This document shows positions 47,479 through 58,484 of a DNA stretch of 64,000 bases, piece after piece. The stretch is taken from positions 20,585,966 through 20,649,965 of the forward strand of contig CM031601.1 in assembly GCA_018398815.1 (NCBI GenBank), read 5' to 3'. The stretch's first letter is position 1. Each line of letters opens with the position of its first letter. The translations under genes were made by a program, and so were the position numbers. Origin of the DNA: Conus ventricosus (lineage: Eukaryota > Mollusca > Gastropoda > Neogastropoda > Conidae). Under the pieces are notes generated by a model, which made no database searches, was not told the origin of the DNA, and saw only the letters and a list, made by a program, of their open reading frames with translations.

Positions 47479-47538
47479 CCCCTTCGAAGGGGCTATGGCC
47501 TTTACGAATAAAAAACGTCTACGTCTACGTCTACGTCT
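47479..47538 (+). promoter_or_regulatory. LINE 3' hairpin and ACGTCT tail
   Basis: A perfect 14-base palindrome (ccccttcgaagggg, 47479-47492) is followed by ctatggcctttacgaataaa and then about four ACGTCT units. Such 3' stem-loops with short tandem tails are typical recognition sites for CR1/L2-type reverse transcriptases. Confidence 0.6.
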
Positions 47539-47609
47539 CTCTCTCTCTCTCTTTTTGTCTTTCTCTCTCTCTTTTTGTCTTTCTCGCTCTCTTTCGTTCT
47601 TTTTTTCTC

Positions 47610-47965
47610 ACTCGCTTGCTTATAGCCCAGCCGACCGCAAAGGGCCACATCAGGGCGGTCACCACGTATCATCCCTGAACAGGATCTTCATAGACTCTGC
47701 TGTAAAATGTTTGTGTCTCACACCGTGCAAGTCCCAACACTCTAAAAGAACATGTTTCGTGAGTGGCGCATGACATACCAGAGAGCTTCTTTATTCTTTA
47801 AAAGGTAGGAATGGCCGGTGTGTAGCCGGTACAGAACCGTTTCCTCTTTACGACCACCAGACGTAGATGAGAGGAACTCCAGTTTGTTATTCGTCTGGGT
47901 GTTCCAATCCTCCTGCCAGAGGTCTCTCACATAATCGTTATTTTGGGTTTCACATCTGAGTAGGT
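47610..47965 (-). pseudogene. 3' end of a second LINE (Nimbus/jockey-like), minus strand
   Basis: Read on the minus strand, the C-terminal ORF2 part includes WQEDWNTQTNNKLEFL and EETVLYRLHTGHSYLL, then in a shifted frame KHVLLECWDLHGVRHKH ending near 47665. The pattern of GHS followed by LLEC matches the distal region of I/jockey-group ORF2 proteins. It runs into the 3' UTR phrase ccctttgcggtcggctgggc that also occurs alone at 2028-2080 and 29737-29800. The copy is 5' truncated. Confidence 0.65.
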
Positions 47966-48294
47966 CATTATAACATCTCTCATCACAACGGAGGAAACAT
48001 CTGTACACGGTGGTAGCGCGCAGAGATTATCCTCAGCGCCAGAGCCAGAGCAGTAATTTCTTTCTTTCTCTCTCTCTCGCTCTCTCCCAATCATTAGGTC
48101 ATTATAACATCTCTCATCAATAAACATCTGTACATGGTGGTAGCGCGCAGAGATTATCCTCAGCGCCAGAGCCAGAGCAGTAATTTCTTTCTTTCTCTCT
48201 CTCGCAATGAATAATTATACATTAGTTAGCATTTCTCATCACAATACAGGCAATATTATACACATCTGTACATGGTGGTAGCACGCAGACAACA

Positions 48295-48340
<46 letters not shown>

Positions 48341-48445
48341 CCACACACACACAAAATGAATAATATTATACATATAGCATTTCTCATCACAATGTGGGCA
48401 ATATACACATCTGTACATGGTGGTAGCGCGCAGACAACAGACTCT
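47966..48445. repeat. Four degenerate tandem units of about 130 bp with CT tails
   Basis: Each unit contains atctctcatcac or atttctcatcac, then acatctgtacatggtggtag, then cgcag and a CT run. A related phrase (acacatctgtacatg) lies left of the first LINE at about 42443, so the same family flanks that LINE on both sides. Confidence 0.75.
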
Positions 48446-48479
48446 CTCTCTCTATTAACATAAACAACATACATGATAG

Positions 48480-49540
48480 TCATACACGTACGCACACACG
48501 CACAGACACGCAGAACTCGTACATCTCTCCCTCTCTCTCTCTCGCTTCAAAGCAATCGGGGGGGGGCCGGCGGTAGCGCCTGAATCTCTCCATTTCCCGC
48601 TCAAAATAATAATCCACGGCCCTGGCGTATATGACCTCTCCTTGTAATGTAAGTGGTAAATCGTCACAAGGGAGGCGCCAGTTAGCAACAAGCACTTTAA
48701 AAACATTCTTGTTGCAAGCCCCTAGCGGAAGGGGCATAAATCCCCTCTCAATTAGGGTGACCTCAGTTTCCTCATGGTTGTCTATGTAGCCTAACCAGGT
48801 TGACGATGCGATATTCTCTTCTACAGGGGATAATGTATTGATAGCATCCGCTACAATAGGGGCTATCCGCAGGAATTCAAGATATCGTTTCCACAAAATG
48901 TGATCAGGGGACGCGTGAATTTCAGATTTATCCCACTGATCCAGCACGTCCGAATCTCTGGGAAATGGTCTTGAATATGGAGACGGGCTCTGGGTTCCGG
49001 CCGAGGTTCCTCTTGTGGAGGAGGAACCGAATCGGGATCACCCCAATCAAATCCCGCGTCCAGAAAATAGTTTCTGGGACATTACCATAATAGAAAATAA
49101 GCGTGTGCGTAATCAGGACGCGGTAAACCCAGTTACACGTATAAGCAGTCTCCGGAATGTAAGAGATAATTTTATGCACAAATATGGCTAGGATAAACAA
49201 AGGACAAGGAGCGGCCGATCGCCGAGTCAACGCTCCTGGTAAACTCTCGCGAACGTTCCATCCATCAGATGCGTCGGTTTAAGTTTTTGAGTCGTTAACC
49301 ACTTAAAAAAGTCGAAGTAAACGAAACTGTTATAATGGCAGAGGATCGCTTCGTTGTTGTATTGATCACGTGCTTTCGTATGACTCAGGATGTGAAAAAG
49401 CGGCGAAAACAAACGGGAACGTTTTCTACGCAACGTTTATGGTAAACGAGTAAAGGGGCTTCGGTCATTGAGGAACGGTCCTTTTGACGACCACGCTCTC
49501 TTCTTCCATTTTCACAAAATAATTTTCGCTTACCATTTTT
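48480..49540 (-). pseudogene. Broken unknown protein, virus-like block
   Basis: Minus-strand reading begins near 49533 (MVSENYFVKMEEE). It passes through 49227-49433 (HYNSFVYFDFFKWLTTQK) and 48928-49230 (TYTCNWVYR-like hydrophobic text) to 48560-48947 (DQWDKSEIHASPDHILWKR...). The last segment has strong globular-protein composition over about 135 residues, then runs into a CT microsatellite that replaces or overruns its true end. At least two frame changes are visible. An acidic/proline-rich stretch lies in an alternative frame near 49010-49070. No family is recognised. The neighbouring glycosylase suggests a large DNA virus. Confidence 0.4.
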
Positions 49541-49739
49541 AAGTCACATATTATACATCTATCCTCTTATTTCGACCATACACGTTGAGCTGATACATGG
49601 TGTTAAATTCCGAGCGTGTACTGTCACTATCACCACTACAATATGCATCATGATCAGATATAACGTCATCGCCGCTGCAATACACCATCGCTATTAAAGG
49701 AAGCAGTCTGTCGAAACAAAGAGCTTCTTCTTCTTTTTC

Positions 49740-50060
49740 ATGGGTTTCTTCTCTTTTTTCAGGGATTGAAGAAGAAGCGCGACGACGAATCTTCAGGATT
49801 GAAGAGGCGAGTTAATGCGATGGAGGATTCGTTAGTACACGACCTTTCAACAACCCAGTCGGTCCAAAGGTTCTCTTTCACGAGGCCGGTTAACGGTCTC
49901 CCACGTCTCCCCGTTTTCAGTTTAAAATCGTTGCAACAGGGCTTTATACTTTTTTCACTAGAATTGAGATCTGTAGAAGTCTGATAACCGGGCCTCTCCT
50001 CCCCTCGTGTCTTCATTTTTCATCTTGTTCTTCCTCGTCATCTTCGTCGTCATCGACGGT
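49740..50060 (-). CDS. Unknown minus-strand ORF and acidic tail, virus-like block
   Basis: An 85-codon frame (49759-50016) includes KENLWTDWVVERSCTNESS. Just upstream on the minus strand a separate frame ends with an acidic run (VDDDEDDEEEQDEK) at about 50018-50060. They may be the end of one gene and the start of another, or one broken gene. No motif match. The opposite strand has a 72-codon frame with less convincing composition. Confidence 0.25.
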
Positions 50061-50638
50061 TTTCTGGTTGCTGAATTATAGTATTCTCCTTGCGTCCTCC
50101 CCGTTTTCCGCTGGATATAATGCGATAAAGAGCGTTAATTTTTACTAAATTTTTTATGTTGGATCTCTTTTCGGGTCACGAAAAGGCTTCGGGGGTTTAC
50201 GATGCGTGTTTCACGTAATCGCGCTCGATCGAGTTACCTGGGACAGTTCGCAACGATTGTATGAAATGGTAGTAAACCTGGCAAGGAGTTATTTTTTAAA
50301 CTAGCTCTTCTTCTTCATCGCCCCGTCATAACAATAGCGGTTATTGCTAAAGAGATCTGATCTAAAATCGCTACTTCGCTCATCGGGTAACCGAAAGTGA
50401 TCCACGAGCCCGTTTTGGGAAAAAGGGCTGAAGGCACAAGGTCGCAAACCGGCGCAGCGGGGCCACTTTCCAGCTCAGCAAATTTTCAAAGTTTAAAACC
50501 GGAATTTAAAACCACCGGTTAAAATAACGTCTAGCGACTCTGTAAAAGGCGTGCAGTTCGGTCGAGTTAAAATCGTTAAAAGGTTACGGAGAGAGGGGTC
50601 TTCTCCCCTCCCTTTTTTCCCTTTTTGGCCCCTTTTCT
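50061..50638. other. No convincing gene; within the virus-like block
   Basis: Higher GC than the surrounding repeats. Only short frames are seen. It may be intergenic or badly eroded coding DNA between the glycosylase and the next segment. Confidence 0.35.
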
Positions 50639-51541
50639 TAGATGTCGCTATGTTCGACCCAGTGGATAGGATCCAAATGGTTCTCTTTAAGAAAAGCGTT
50701 GTTTCTCCGAAATGATCGTTTTCAAAAAAACGGTGTTCCGTAGACTCGCCCCGCTCCACGGTACGAACGTCTGCCAGGGGATGGGATGAACGGTTTTAAA
50801 TATTTTGTGTGGCGAGCTTACAAAGAGGTATTTTTTGTAAAAGGGTCCGCGTTGCCCCCCACCCGCCAGGGCGATTGCGTGCAAAACTCTGATCGATGAC
50901 ATTTTGTAGGGCGGCAGCGATCGCTAACTCCCAATGATGGGATATCTTTCCGGTATCGTGTGGGGAAGAAGCTTGTCCTTCGCGCACGGTTAGAGCCGTG
51001 TTGAGTAAAAGCACGCCCTGGTCGCCCAACCTTCCAAACAGCCGCTTCGCGGAGCGGTTTCCATATGTTTATATTTTTACCAGACTCTTAAAAACCGTCC
51101 TCAAGGACGGAAATGATTTCCGGGGTGGACAAAGCGATCCGGGTTTCTTTGCCTCTCACGTAATAGGGATCCTGAGCGACGACGACAACTTTGACCTGCT
51201 TCGGTTTGGGAGTCCTTCGGTGAAGGCGAAGGGCGAGCTCCTTCGGTGGGGGATGGATCGCGTTCGGTATTCGTGGTACAAGGTACCAGAGGGTACCCCG
51301 CGGGAACTATGTTATTGTATGCCCGTTTGTGTTGGTGCGAGGCGGTTCCAGGGTACAAGAAAGATCGAAAGATTTTCTCACAAGCGTCTTTGTTTATACG
51401 TTCAAACTCTTTTTCAAAATCCTCCCGAGTCCATTTCGAAAGGTTCTCGCGCAATTCCTCGATTTGGACATCAGATTCGGAGTGAGGGTGATAGCAACGA
51501 CGTGGTGCCAACTCTCGTTCGTGCCCTTGATAGCGCTCCAT
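50639..51541 (-). pseudogene. Uracil-DNA glycosylase, family 1, frameshifted; probably viral
   Basis: The minus strand preserves family-1 UDG landmarks in order but in several frames. An N-terminal helical part lies at 51340-51541. The water-activating loop region VVVVAQDPYY is at about 51160-51190 (family consensus GQDPYH). GVLLLNTALTVREGQASS is at about 50960-51015, and VHPIPWQ (DNA-intercalation loop position, family consensus HPSPL) at about 50765-50785. The C-terminus reads LDPIHW before TAA at about 50639. The enzyme removes uracil from DNA. Cellular UDGs normally have GQDPYH, so the altered loop and the intronless neighbourhood favour a divergent viral source. It is inactive as it stands because of the frame breaks. 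Confidence 0.75.
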
Positions 51542-51717
51542 TTGCTTTTTTTGTCTATGATAAAGTTCGAGTGGTACACGTTTTGCTATTTAACTCATTT
51601 TTCCCTTCTCCTACATATTCTTCCTTTCCTTCTGTCCGTTCAAAGTCACACACAAACAAGCGCTTGTTGGTTATCTCACTTTATAATTTTTTTAAAAATA
51701 TTTTACGATTGTACAAG

Positions 51718-51805
51718 AAAGAGAGGGAGAGAGAGAGAGAGAGAGAGAGTGAGAGAGAGAGAGAGAGGAGGAGAGAGAGAGAAGAGAGAGAAGGGGAGAG
51801 GGGAG
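51718..51805. repeat. GA microsatellite
   Basis: An imperfect GA/GAGG run just beyond the glycosylase N-terminal side. Confidence 0.9.
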
Positions 51806-51828
51806 ATCGAGAGGTTTTTGTCCAAGAG

Positions 51829-51988
51829 ACAGTGAATTTACAAAGTTCTGGCTCATTTATTCAGGGAATTTGTAAATTTGCTTTGAAAAACAGTGATTTT
51901 GCAAAAAACCCGAGTGAAACAGTAAGATTACATTGAACGTAATCTTACTAGCGACTTCAATTTTCGCTGGACTTTGTAAATTCACTGT

Positions 51989-51989
<1 letters not shown>
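51829..51989. mobile_element. MITE, right copy, with terminal inverted repeats
   Basis: The left end acagtgaatttacaaagt is mirrored by actttgtaaattcactgt at the right end, enclosing about 125 bp with an internal palindrome (gtaagattacattgaac then gtaatcttac). The block aaaacccgagtgaaacagta is shared in inverse with 36165-36410. Non-autonomous, with no coding capacity. Confidence 0.75.
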
Positions 51990-52024
<35 letters not shown>

Positions 52025-52025
52025 T

Positions 52026-52059
<34 letters not shown>

Positions 52060-52255
52060 ATATATATATAATATGTGTGTGTGTGGTGTGTGTGTGTGTG
52101 TGTGGTGTGTGTGTGTGTGGCGTGCGTGCGTGCGTGGGGTGCGTGTATTCGTGTGTGTGTGCGTTGTGTGCGTATGTGTGCGTGTGCGTGCGTGTGTGTG
52201 TGTGCCCTGCGTGTGTGTGTGTGTGTGTGTGTGCGCGTGTGTGTGTGTAAATTAT
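51990..52255. repeat. AT then GT microsatellite
   Basis: AT runs fill about 51990-52072. GT/GC-interrupted runs follow to about 52248. Confidence 0.95.
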
Positions 52256-52559
52256 CAGATATGTATAAATGTAATTAGAGAAAGTACTGCAGCCTTACCC
52301 GAATAGTTTTTTGCAGCGCTCAGGGAATAAAGACGCAAAGAATATGGCGATCGTGCCTTCTTCACAACATTCTGGGAATGAACTATACGGTTTAAGGAAT
52401 TTATCACGGCAGCGCCACTGGACAAAAACCAACAACCTGTCATTGGGAACATGGACACTTCTGGTCAGTGATCCCAAAGCACCAGACAAATTAGTGGATG
52501 GACAAAATCAGGGCCCTTGCTTCAGACAGAGAACAAAAAATTTATTGGACTCAAAATGA

Positions 52560-52880
52560 GAATGGCGCATTGACCCTCTCCAGAATAACTGGACATGCGA
52601 GGTTTTGAACACAGAGAAAGGAGAAAGGCTCACAAAAATGTCGATAAATCCTGAACAGCTTTCTTGATATCAGCACGTGGTTTGAGGTTTTTACAGACAA
52701 GAGGCCGTGATTGATACTTTTGATCCTCTTGAAAAAAGAAAAAAAAATCAAAAAAAAAAAACGATGGCACAGCGTGGATGCAGCGGTGTAGTTTACGCAT
52801 GACGACGAATCTAGCATCAGCACGGGATGTGCTGGGAAAAGGAAACATGTGCGGGTTCTCTTATAGGGCATGGACCCCCC
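52560..52880. repeat. Dispersed repeat family, copy 1
   Basis: It shares aaaatgtcg...ataaatcctgaacag, tgtagtttacgcatg, gatgtgctgggaaa and gcgggttctctt with copies at 53235-53450 and 54425-54775. Confidence 0.7.
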
Positions 52881-52894
52881 TTTGAGCATTAAGA

Positions 52895-52896
52895 TG

Positions 52897-52927
<31 letters not shown>

Positions 52928-53230
52928 CTCTTTTTTTTTTTTTCCTTTTTTTTTTTTTCTTTTTTTTCTCCTTTTTCCTTTTTTTCCCCCCCTTCCCCCT
53001 TTTTTCTCTCCCCCCCCTTTTCCCCCTTTTTTTTCCCTTTTTTTCCGCCCCCCCCAACCCTTTTTCTTTTTTCCTTTTCCCCACCCCTCCCCCCCCTTTT
53101 TTCTTACCCTTTTCCCCCCTTCGGGGGTTTTTCCTCCCCCTCCCCCAAAACTCCCCCCCTTTTCACAAAAAAACCTTTTTTCCTCCTTTTCTTTTTTTTC
53201 CCTTTTTTTTTTTTTGGGGGTTTAATTTTT
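52895..53230. other. Pyrimidine low-complexity tract
   Basis: Almost pure T and C runs. The Phe/Pro frames are artefacts. It is flanked on both sides by copies of the same dispersed repeat, so it may be a misassembled or expanded junction. Confidence 0.7.
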
Positions 53231-53234
53231 TTTG

Positions 53235-53450
53235 ATCCTCTTAAAAAAAGAAAAAAAAATCAAAAAAAAAAATGGGGGGGGGGGGGGCCCGTGTAGTTTA
53301 CGCATGGACGCAATTGCATCAGCACATGTCGGATGTGCTGGGAAAGAAAGGAAAAACAGTGCGGGTTCTCTTTCGGGCAGGGGGGACGGCGGCATAGATT
53401 CTACCGCACCTTCGTCACAATCGCTCCCTAACTGACAGATCCCTCAGTTT
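53235..53450. repeat. Dispersed repeat family, copy 2
   Basis: It contains gtgtagtttacgcatgg, gatgtgctgggaaa, gacggcggcatagattctac and aactgacagatcc. Confidence 0.7.
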
Positions 53451-54420
53451 TTTGAGGGGGTTTTTTTACGCCCTTTTTTTTTTTTTTTATCTTCTATCTA
53501 TTTTTTCATTTTTTTTTTTTTTTTTTATAATTTTTTTCCCCCCTTTTTATCCACCCCCTTCCCCCCCCCCCCCCCCCTCCCCCCCCCTCTCCTTTTTCCC
53601 CCCTCTCTCTCTCTCTTTTTTTTTTTTAAAATTATATTTATAACCGGCTATCCCATCACTTATTTAAAACATATCGATATTCCCCTTATCATCTTTTCCC
53701 ATTTATTTTTAAATTTTTTCTAAAAATATCCAAATCTATCAACACATGGCAACTTTAAAATACTGGATAGAATGGTTAACTCAGGCACAAGTGGAAATTC
53801 CTATCGTAACAAGACCAACACCAAACCGCACCCTGATGCCCCCAAAGTATATAATACGAATAGACCCACCCATCTGATGATTGCATATTAAAACGCGCTG
53901 TGATTTTTAAACCTTACTTTTTAACAAATGTTGCTCCGTTCTGTTAGCATTTTTTTAAAATCTCTGCGGTTTATCACTAATTTCTATTATATATATACAA
54001 TATATATTATTATATATAATCATGTATTATAATTATTATATATTTATGATATATATATACATATATATTTTTTTATTTATTGTGGTGTGTGTGTTTCGTT
54101 GTTGTCTTTGTGGCTTCTAGCTTTGTTACCTGTGTTTGTTGTTGTTATTCTGTGCTTGTCTTTTGGGTGTTTGTGTGTTTTCTTGTTCTTTCCCTGTTTG
54201 TTTTTTAATATGTTAATGTTATAGAGAAATACTGCACCTTCCAATTTCCCCGCCCCCATAAAACGCTATACGCTACCCTTCTTCTACTTTAAATCTTTGT
54301 CTTAGTACTTTTATCGGCACACCTACCTAATACCAACAACTGAAGAACAAACACTTCTGGCAGATCCAAGACCAGATGAGCGTGAAAACGCATCACCATC
54401 CATCAGGAATGCAAATTCTT
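53451..54420. other. Low-complexity and AT-rich non-coding sequence
   Basis: T/C runs lie at 53460-53630 and AT runs at about 53985-54070. No gene is recognised. Confidence 0.6.
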
Positions 54421-54424
54421 GGAA

Positions 54425-54775
54425 ATGAAATTGCCCCAATTCCAGATAACTGGTGATGCGAGGTTTACACAGAAACATCGTCAAAAATGTCGCATAAATC
54501 CTGAACAGTTTCTTGGATATCTGTTTTGGTATTCCAAAAAGGGCCGTTTGATCTTTATCTTTTCAGAAAAAAAAAAAAAAAAAAAAAATCGATGAAAAAT
54601 GGATGAATATTTATACGCTAACAAATTCTATGCATCAATTAAATGTTTGAAAAAAACTATGTAGGGTTCTCTTTCAGGCATGGGGACGGCGGCATAGATT
54701 CTACCGCAGCCTTCGTCACAATCGCTGCCATAACTGACAGATCCGTCAGTGTTTTTGCTATGGCGTGCTTCTGTA
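54425..54775. repeat. Dispersed repeat family, copy 3
   Basis: It contains atgcgaggtttacacag, cataaatcctgaacag, gggttctctttcaggcatgg and gacggcggcatagattctac. An A-run at about 54567-54587 interrupts it. Confidence 0.7.
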
Positions 54776-54794
54776 TCTGCCTGTCAGTCTGTCC

Positions 54795-54813
54795 GTCTAT
54801 CTATCTATCTATC

Positions 54814-54849
<36 letters not shown>

Positions 54850-54933
54850 CTATCTATCTATCTATCAATTTATTTATCAATTTTTCTATTATCTATCCAT
54901 CCATCCATCCATCTGTCAACCACCCCCCTCTCT

Positions 54934-54991
<58 letters not shown>

Positions 54992-55089
54992 ATATATATT
55001 ATATATATATTATACACAGGCTATCTATCTACCTCTCTATTTAACGATCGATCGATCGATCGATCCATCAATCTATCTAATCTATCTCT

Positions 55090-55153
<64 letters not shown>

Positions 55154-55158
55154 GCCAA
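54795..55158. repeat. ATCT tetranucleotide and CT microsatellites
   Basis: (ATCT)n at 54796-54870 and 55070-55152, with a short CATC run, CT at about 54930-54988, AT and GATC patches between. Ile/Tyr/Leu/Ser frames here are artefacts. Confidence 0.95.
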
Positions 55159-56400
55159 GATGGCCGTTGCTTTTTCAGAGGCATCGATGTCTTCACTGAC
55201 CCATGCTTGTAAACTTTCCACCGAGTGAATGGCCAGACAGTGTGCATTCTGTTCTTATACTGAAAGTGCAAATGGCTGCCAACGCATTATTAAGTACTTT
55301 GTGCTTCACATCAGGAAATTTGTTTAACCTGCTGGTTTTGTTGTTGATATTAAACAAATCACACTGGACTGAATTGTACTTAAAAAAGGGGTTGTTGTTG
55401 TCGAAACACACCAAACTAATTCGTTCATGATCATGTTTGTTTGCTTTAAATGTTGTGTATGATATTTGACAGTGAGATGTAGTAACCTTTCTATGGGTTC
55501 ACCCCCTCCCCCCCCCCACCAACAGGTGGGCTATACATACTACCAACATTTAATCTTTATCGTTTTACTCGTCTTTTGTCGCTTGTGACTTTGTTTTGCA
55601 CAAATACTAAATAAATAGAAAGCAGCGGCAAAGAACAAAATAAATTGCATTCGCGCCAAAGAAATGGATGAGGGGCACTAAAAGCGATCCACGATACCCA
55701 CCTTTTCCCTAAATGGCAATGATCGTTTCTCTGTTATGACCCAGTTCCCAGTGAATGACAACACACTCGTTCTGATTTATCGATGCTTCTGCCCAAAATT
55801 CATCTTTACAAACTGAGCATCGTACAGTTGGACGGTACAAACTGGAACAATGTACCATATCTGAAAGAAACCTCGATTCTTGAACATTTCGAACAGCGTC
55901 TAAAAAGATAGTCCTTCAGAATAGACAGAAGAAACATGAGAAAATAATAAACATTTATGAATAGATATTACATCTATAAACAGGCTAAAGAAATTTGATA
56001 TGTATGAATTGAATCACGCTTACCTTACGACCAGTCTATATATAGAATGCAATCTTGCATGTGACATTTTGAAACGTGGCAGTAAATGGCTACACATCAT
56101 TGTGTATCAAGTTTTACCTTGGATAATGTCCTTGTGGTGTAGTTTGATGCACTTTGATGTTGCACTTTGATGTTAACTCCAATCTGTGTCAGCTTACATA
56201 AGGAAGTCCTGTCTTATCTGTGCTGAATGGTTGTACCCGGCTCTTACATGTCTGTGTGGATGGCCTTTGATACGTGTGCTAAGATTTTCATTCGTGACCA
56301 GACTATGTCCGTTCAGTCATCGACAATTACAGACTAACCTGTAGTTGGATACAAAGTATGGTGGCTGCAAGCGGAAATTGAAACAAATCTTTAAAAGTAT
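55159..56400. other. Non-coding, no gene recognised
   Basis: Apparently unique sequence with a C-run near 55508. Open frames stay under 76 codons and overlap on both strands. Confidence 0.5.
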
Positions 56401-56401
56401 T

Positions 56402-56725
56402 TAAAATAACCCCACTAGTTAACATGGAGGAACGAATTACAAGACAAAACACGACGCGTTTCGACCTCTTAGGTCTTCTTCAGGCAAGAAAACACTCAGG
56501 ACAACAAAAATGAACAACGAGCATTGCTAGTTCTCAATTTTTATTGTCCGAATGTTGTTTATCTTACCTGAAGAAGACCTAAGAGGTCGAAACACGACAA
56601 TGCTCGTTCTTCTTTTTTGTTGTCCTGAGTGTTATTTATCTTGCCTGAAGAAGACTTTAGAGATCGAAACACTTCGTGTTTTGTCTGTGATTCGTTTGTC
56701 CATGTTAACTGGGAGAGTTATTTTA
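56402..56725. mobile_element. Second foldback element with three hammerhead-like cores
   Basis: Imperfect inverted arms 56402-56526 and 56598-56725 (gttaacatgg and ccatgttaac at matching positions) enclose about 70 bp. CTGAAGAAG...GTCGAAAC-type cores occur on the minus strand at 56458-56483 and on the plus strand at 56568-56593 and 56645-56670. Arms also share aacactcaggacaacaaa. The architecture parallels 1429-1709, but the sequence differs. No coding capacity. Origin from paired pseudo-LTRs of a Penelope-like element is a hypothesis. Confidence 0.65.
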
Positions 56726-57024
56726 GATAAATTTAACCTCTAGTTGTCAGGTAATCAGATCATCCTTACACCACTGGCCACTCTATGACACAATACACAA
56801 CCCGGCGGCTTTCACTGAACGATGTGATGCCCGTCCCACAACTCTTCATTCTCTCCAAATGTGAGCCGACACAATCAGCCAAGCTCCACTAATGAATCCT
56901 AGGCAGAGGACAAAAATAGAGTCTAGATGTACGATAGAGTTGGTTCTGTTTTCAAAGCAGACATCCATGGTGCCCATCTGTCGCTGGTGAAGGGTTAATG
57001 TTCACATCTTTACGCCCATTTTTT

Positions 57025-57085
<61 letters not shown>

Positions 57086-57145
57086 CAACTTTTCTTTCTC
57101 AGTAACTCTTTGCAAAATACTGTCTTAATGACTATGGTATCGTTG
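56726..57145. other. Non-coding with a CT microsatellite
   Basis: A CT run lies at about 57030-57082. Otherwise no gene is recognised. Confidence 0.55.
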
Positions 57146-57770
57146 ACCTGTACTCGCTTCCCTTACTACAATATTCATGGCTAGATCATTGTCAAGGACG
57201 TGATACACTTCTCATGACAATGTTCATGGCCAGGTCGTTGTCAAGGACGTGATGCACTTCTCACTGACAATGTTCAGGGCTAGATCGTTGTCAAGGACGT
57301 GATGCACTTCTCACTGACAATGTTCATGGCCAGGTCGTTGTCAAGGACGTGATGCACTTCTCACTGCCAATGTTCATGGCTAGATCGTTGTCAAGGACGT
57401 GATGCACTTCTCATTGACAATGTTCATGGCCAGGTCGTTGTCAAGGACGTGATGCACTTCTCACTGACAATGTTCATGGCTAGATCGTTGTCAAGGACGT
57501 GATACACTTCTCACTGACAATGTTCATGGCCAGGTCGTTGTCAAGGACGTGATGCACTTCTCACTGACAATGTTCAGGGCTAGATTGTTGTCAAGGTCGT
57601 GATGCACTTCTCACTGACAATGTTCATGGCCAGATCGTTGTCAAGGTCGTGATGCACTTCTCACTGACAATGTTCATGGCCAGATCGTTGTCAAGGTCGT
57701 GATGCACTTCTCACTGACAATGTTCAAGGCCAGATTGTTGTCAAGGTCGTGATACAGAGTTCATTTGTAA
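57146..57770. repeat. Minisatellite, 50-bp unit, about 12 copies, partly dimeric
   Basis: tcaaggacgtgatgcacttc recurs every 50 bp. Alternate units carry ggccaggtcgttg and ggctagatcgttg, giving a 100-bp higher-order period in the first two thirds. Confidence 0.95.
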
Positions 57771-58095
57771 TGTTCATCGTTGGGGTGTAGTTAAAGCGCG
57801 TTATGAAATCAAATTTGATTTGATGTCATTGTCCAGCTGATAACAGAACTAATACCATACCTAATATCGGCGAGCACGTCAGAAAGGGCACTTCAAATGT
57901 CTTGGAAACGGCTCAAAACTAAATCCATTTTCTGTGAAAATCTGAGATCAAATTAAAAAAATTTTTTGTTGTAGAACCCCACAAATCACATCTGATGGAA
58001 CATGAGCATGTTAAAAAGGCATTTCATATGTTACAGAAATGGCTTCGAACTGGGTCTATTTTCTGTGAAAATCTGAGATCAAATTATAAAAAAAA
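57771..58095. repeat. Two-copy repeat of about 130 bp
   Basis: ttttctgtgaaaatctgag then atcaaatta occurs at about 57927 and 58061, with similar upstream text (cttggaaacggctcaaaact / gttacagaaatggcttcgaa). Confidence 0.6.
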
Positions 58096-58099
58096 ATTC

Positions 58100-58480
58100 A
58101 CTGACGTGGCGAAGTGGTTAGCGTCGTGGACTCCCGGCTGGGAGGTCGTGGGTTCGATTCCCATCAGAGTCATGTGGGATTCTTCTGCTCCGACCGGTTC
58201 CTACCCAGAGTTGAGTTTGCTACGGGCTCAATTCGGAAGACTGGGACCACACAGTCGAGTTTCATCCACTTAATGGATGCGTCTCTGAGAGTGTTGCTCA
58301 AATTTCCTGACCAACACCGCAGGAATCTGTATTTCTCGGGCCTGGATGACACTGGTATATCTTATGAAAGGAAGCGTAAAGTACAGCCCTGTCATGCAGT
58401 CTCAGACCGGAATGGAAATCCGTTAGCATCATCTTCATCATCCTCATTCTCACCGAATAGCTTTAAAAAAAAGTCTCAAA
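58100..58480 (+). mobile_element. tRNA-derived SINE, family distinct from a-c
   Basis: A perfect A box tggcgaagtgg (58107-58117) and B box ggttcgattcc (58151-58161) lie at tRNA spacing. A non-tRNA body of about 300 bp follows, with a tcatcatcttcatcatcc tail. It is not a tRNA gene: the 3' acceptor stem is not closed and the body continues. Confidence 0.8.
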
Positions 58481-58484
58481 TTTT

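Larger units (their letters stand above)
42550..47538 (+). mobile_element. Near-full-length APE-type non-LTR retrotransposon (LINE)
   Basis: The element runs from about 42550, after a CT run, to an ACGTCT tail at about 47515-47538 followed again by CT repeats. It has a 5' leader of about 120 bp, ORF1 (42674-43680), ORF2 (about 43681 or 43792 to 47424) and a 3' UTR with a palindromic hairpin. The endonuclease, reverse transcriptase and terminal zinc knuckle place it in the APE-type, CR1/jockey-like superclade. About seven single frame shifts break the ORFs. Many sit at homopolymers, so the copy may be younger and more intact than it looks. Confidence 0.85.

Noticed and set aside
50639..51541. 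Host nuclear UDG gene
   Set aside because: Intronless, altered catalytic loop and virus-like neighbours make a host gene less likely, although a processed pseudogene cannot be excluded without a phylogeny.
52870..53643. Phe/Pro-rich open frames
   Set aside because: T/C homopolymer artefacts with no globular sequence.
58105..58172. Possible tRNA gene (plus strand)
   Set aside because: Perfect A and B boxes, but the sequence runs on into a SINE body and does not close as a cloverleaf.
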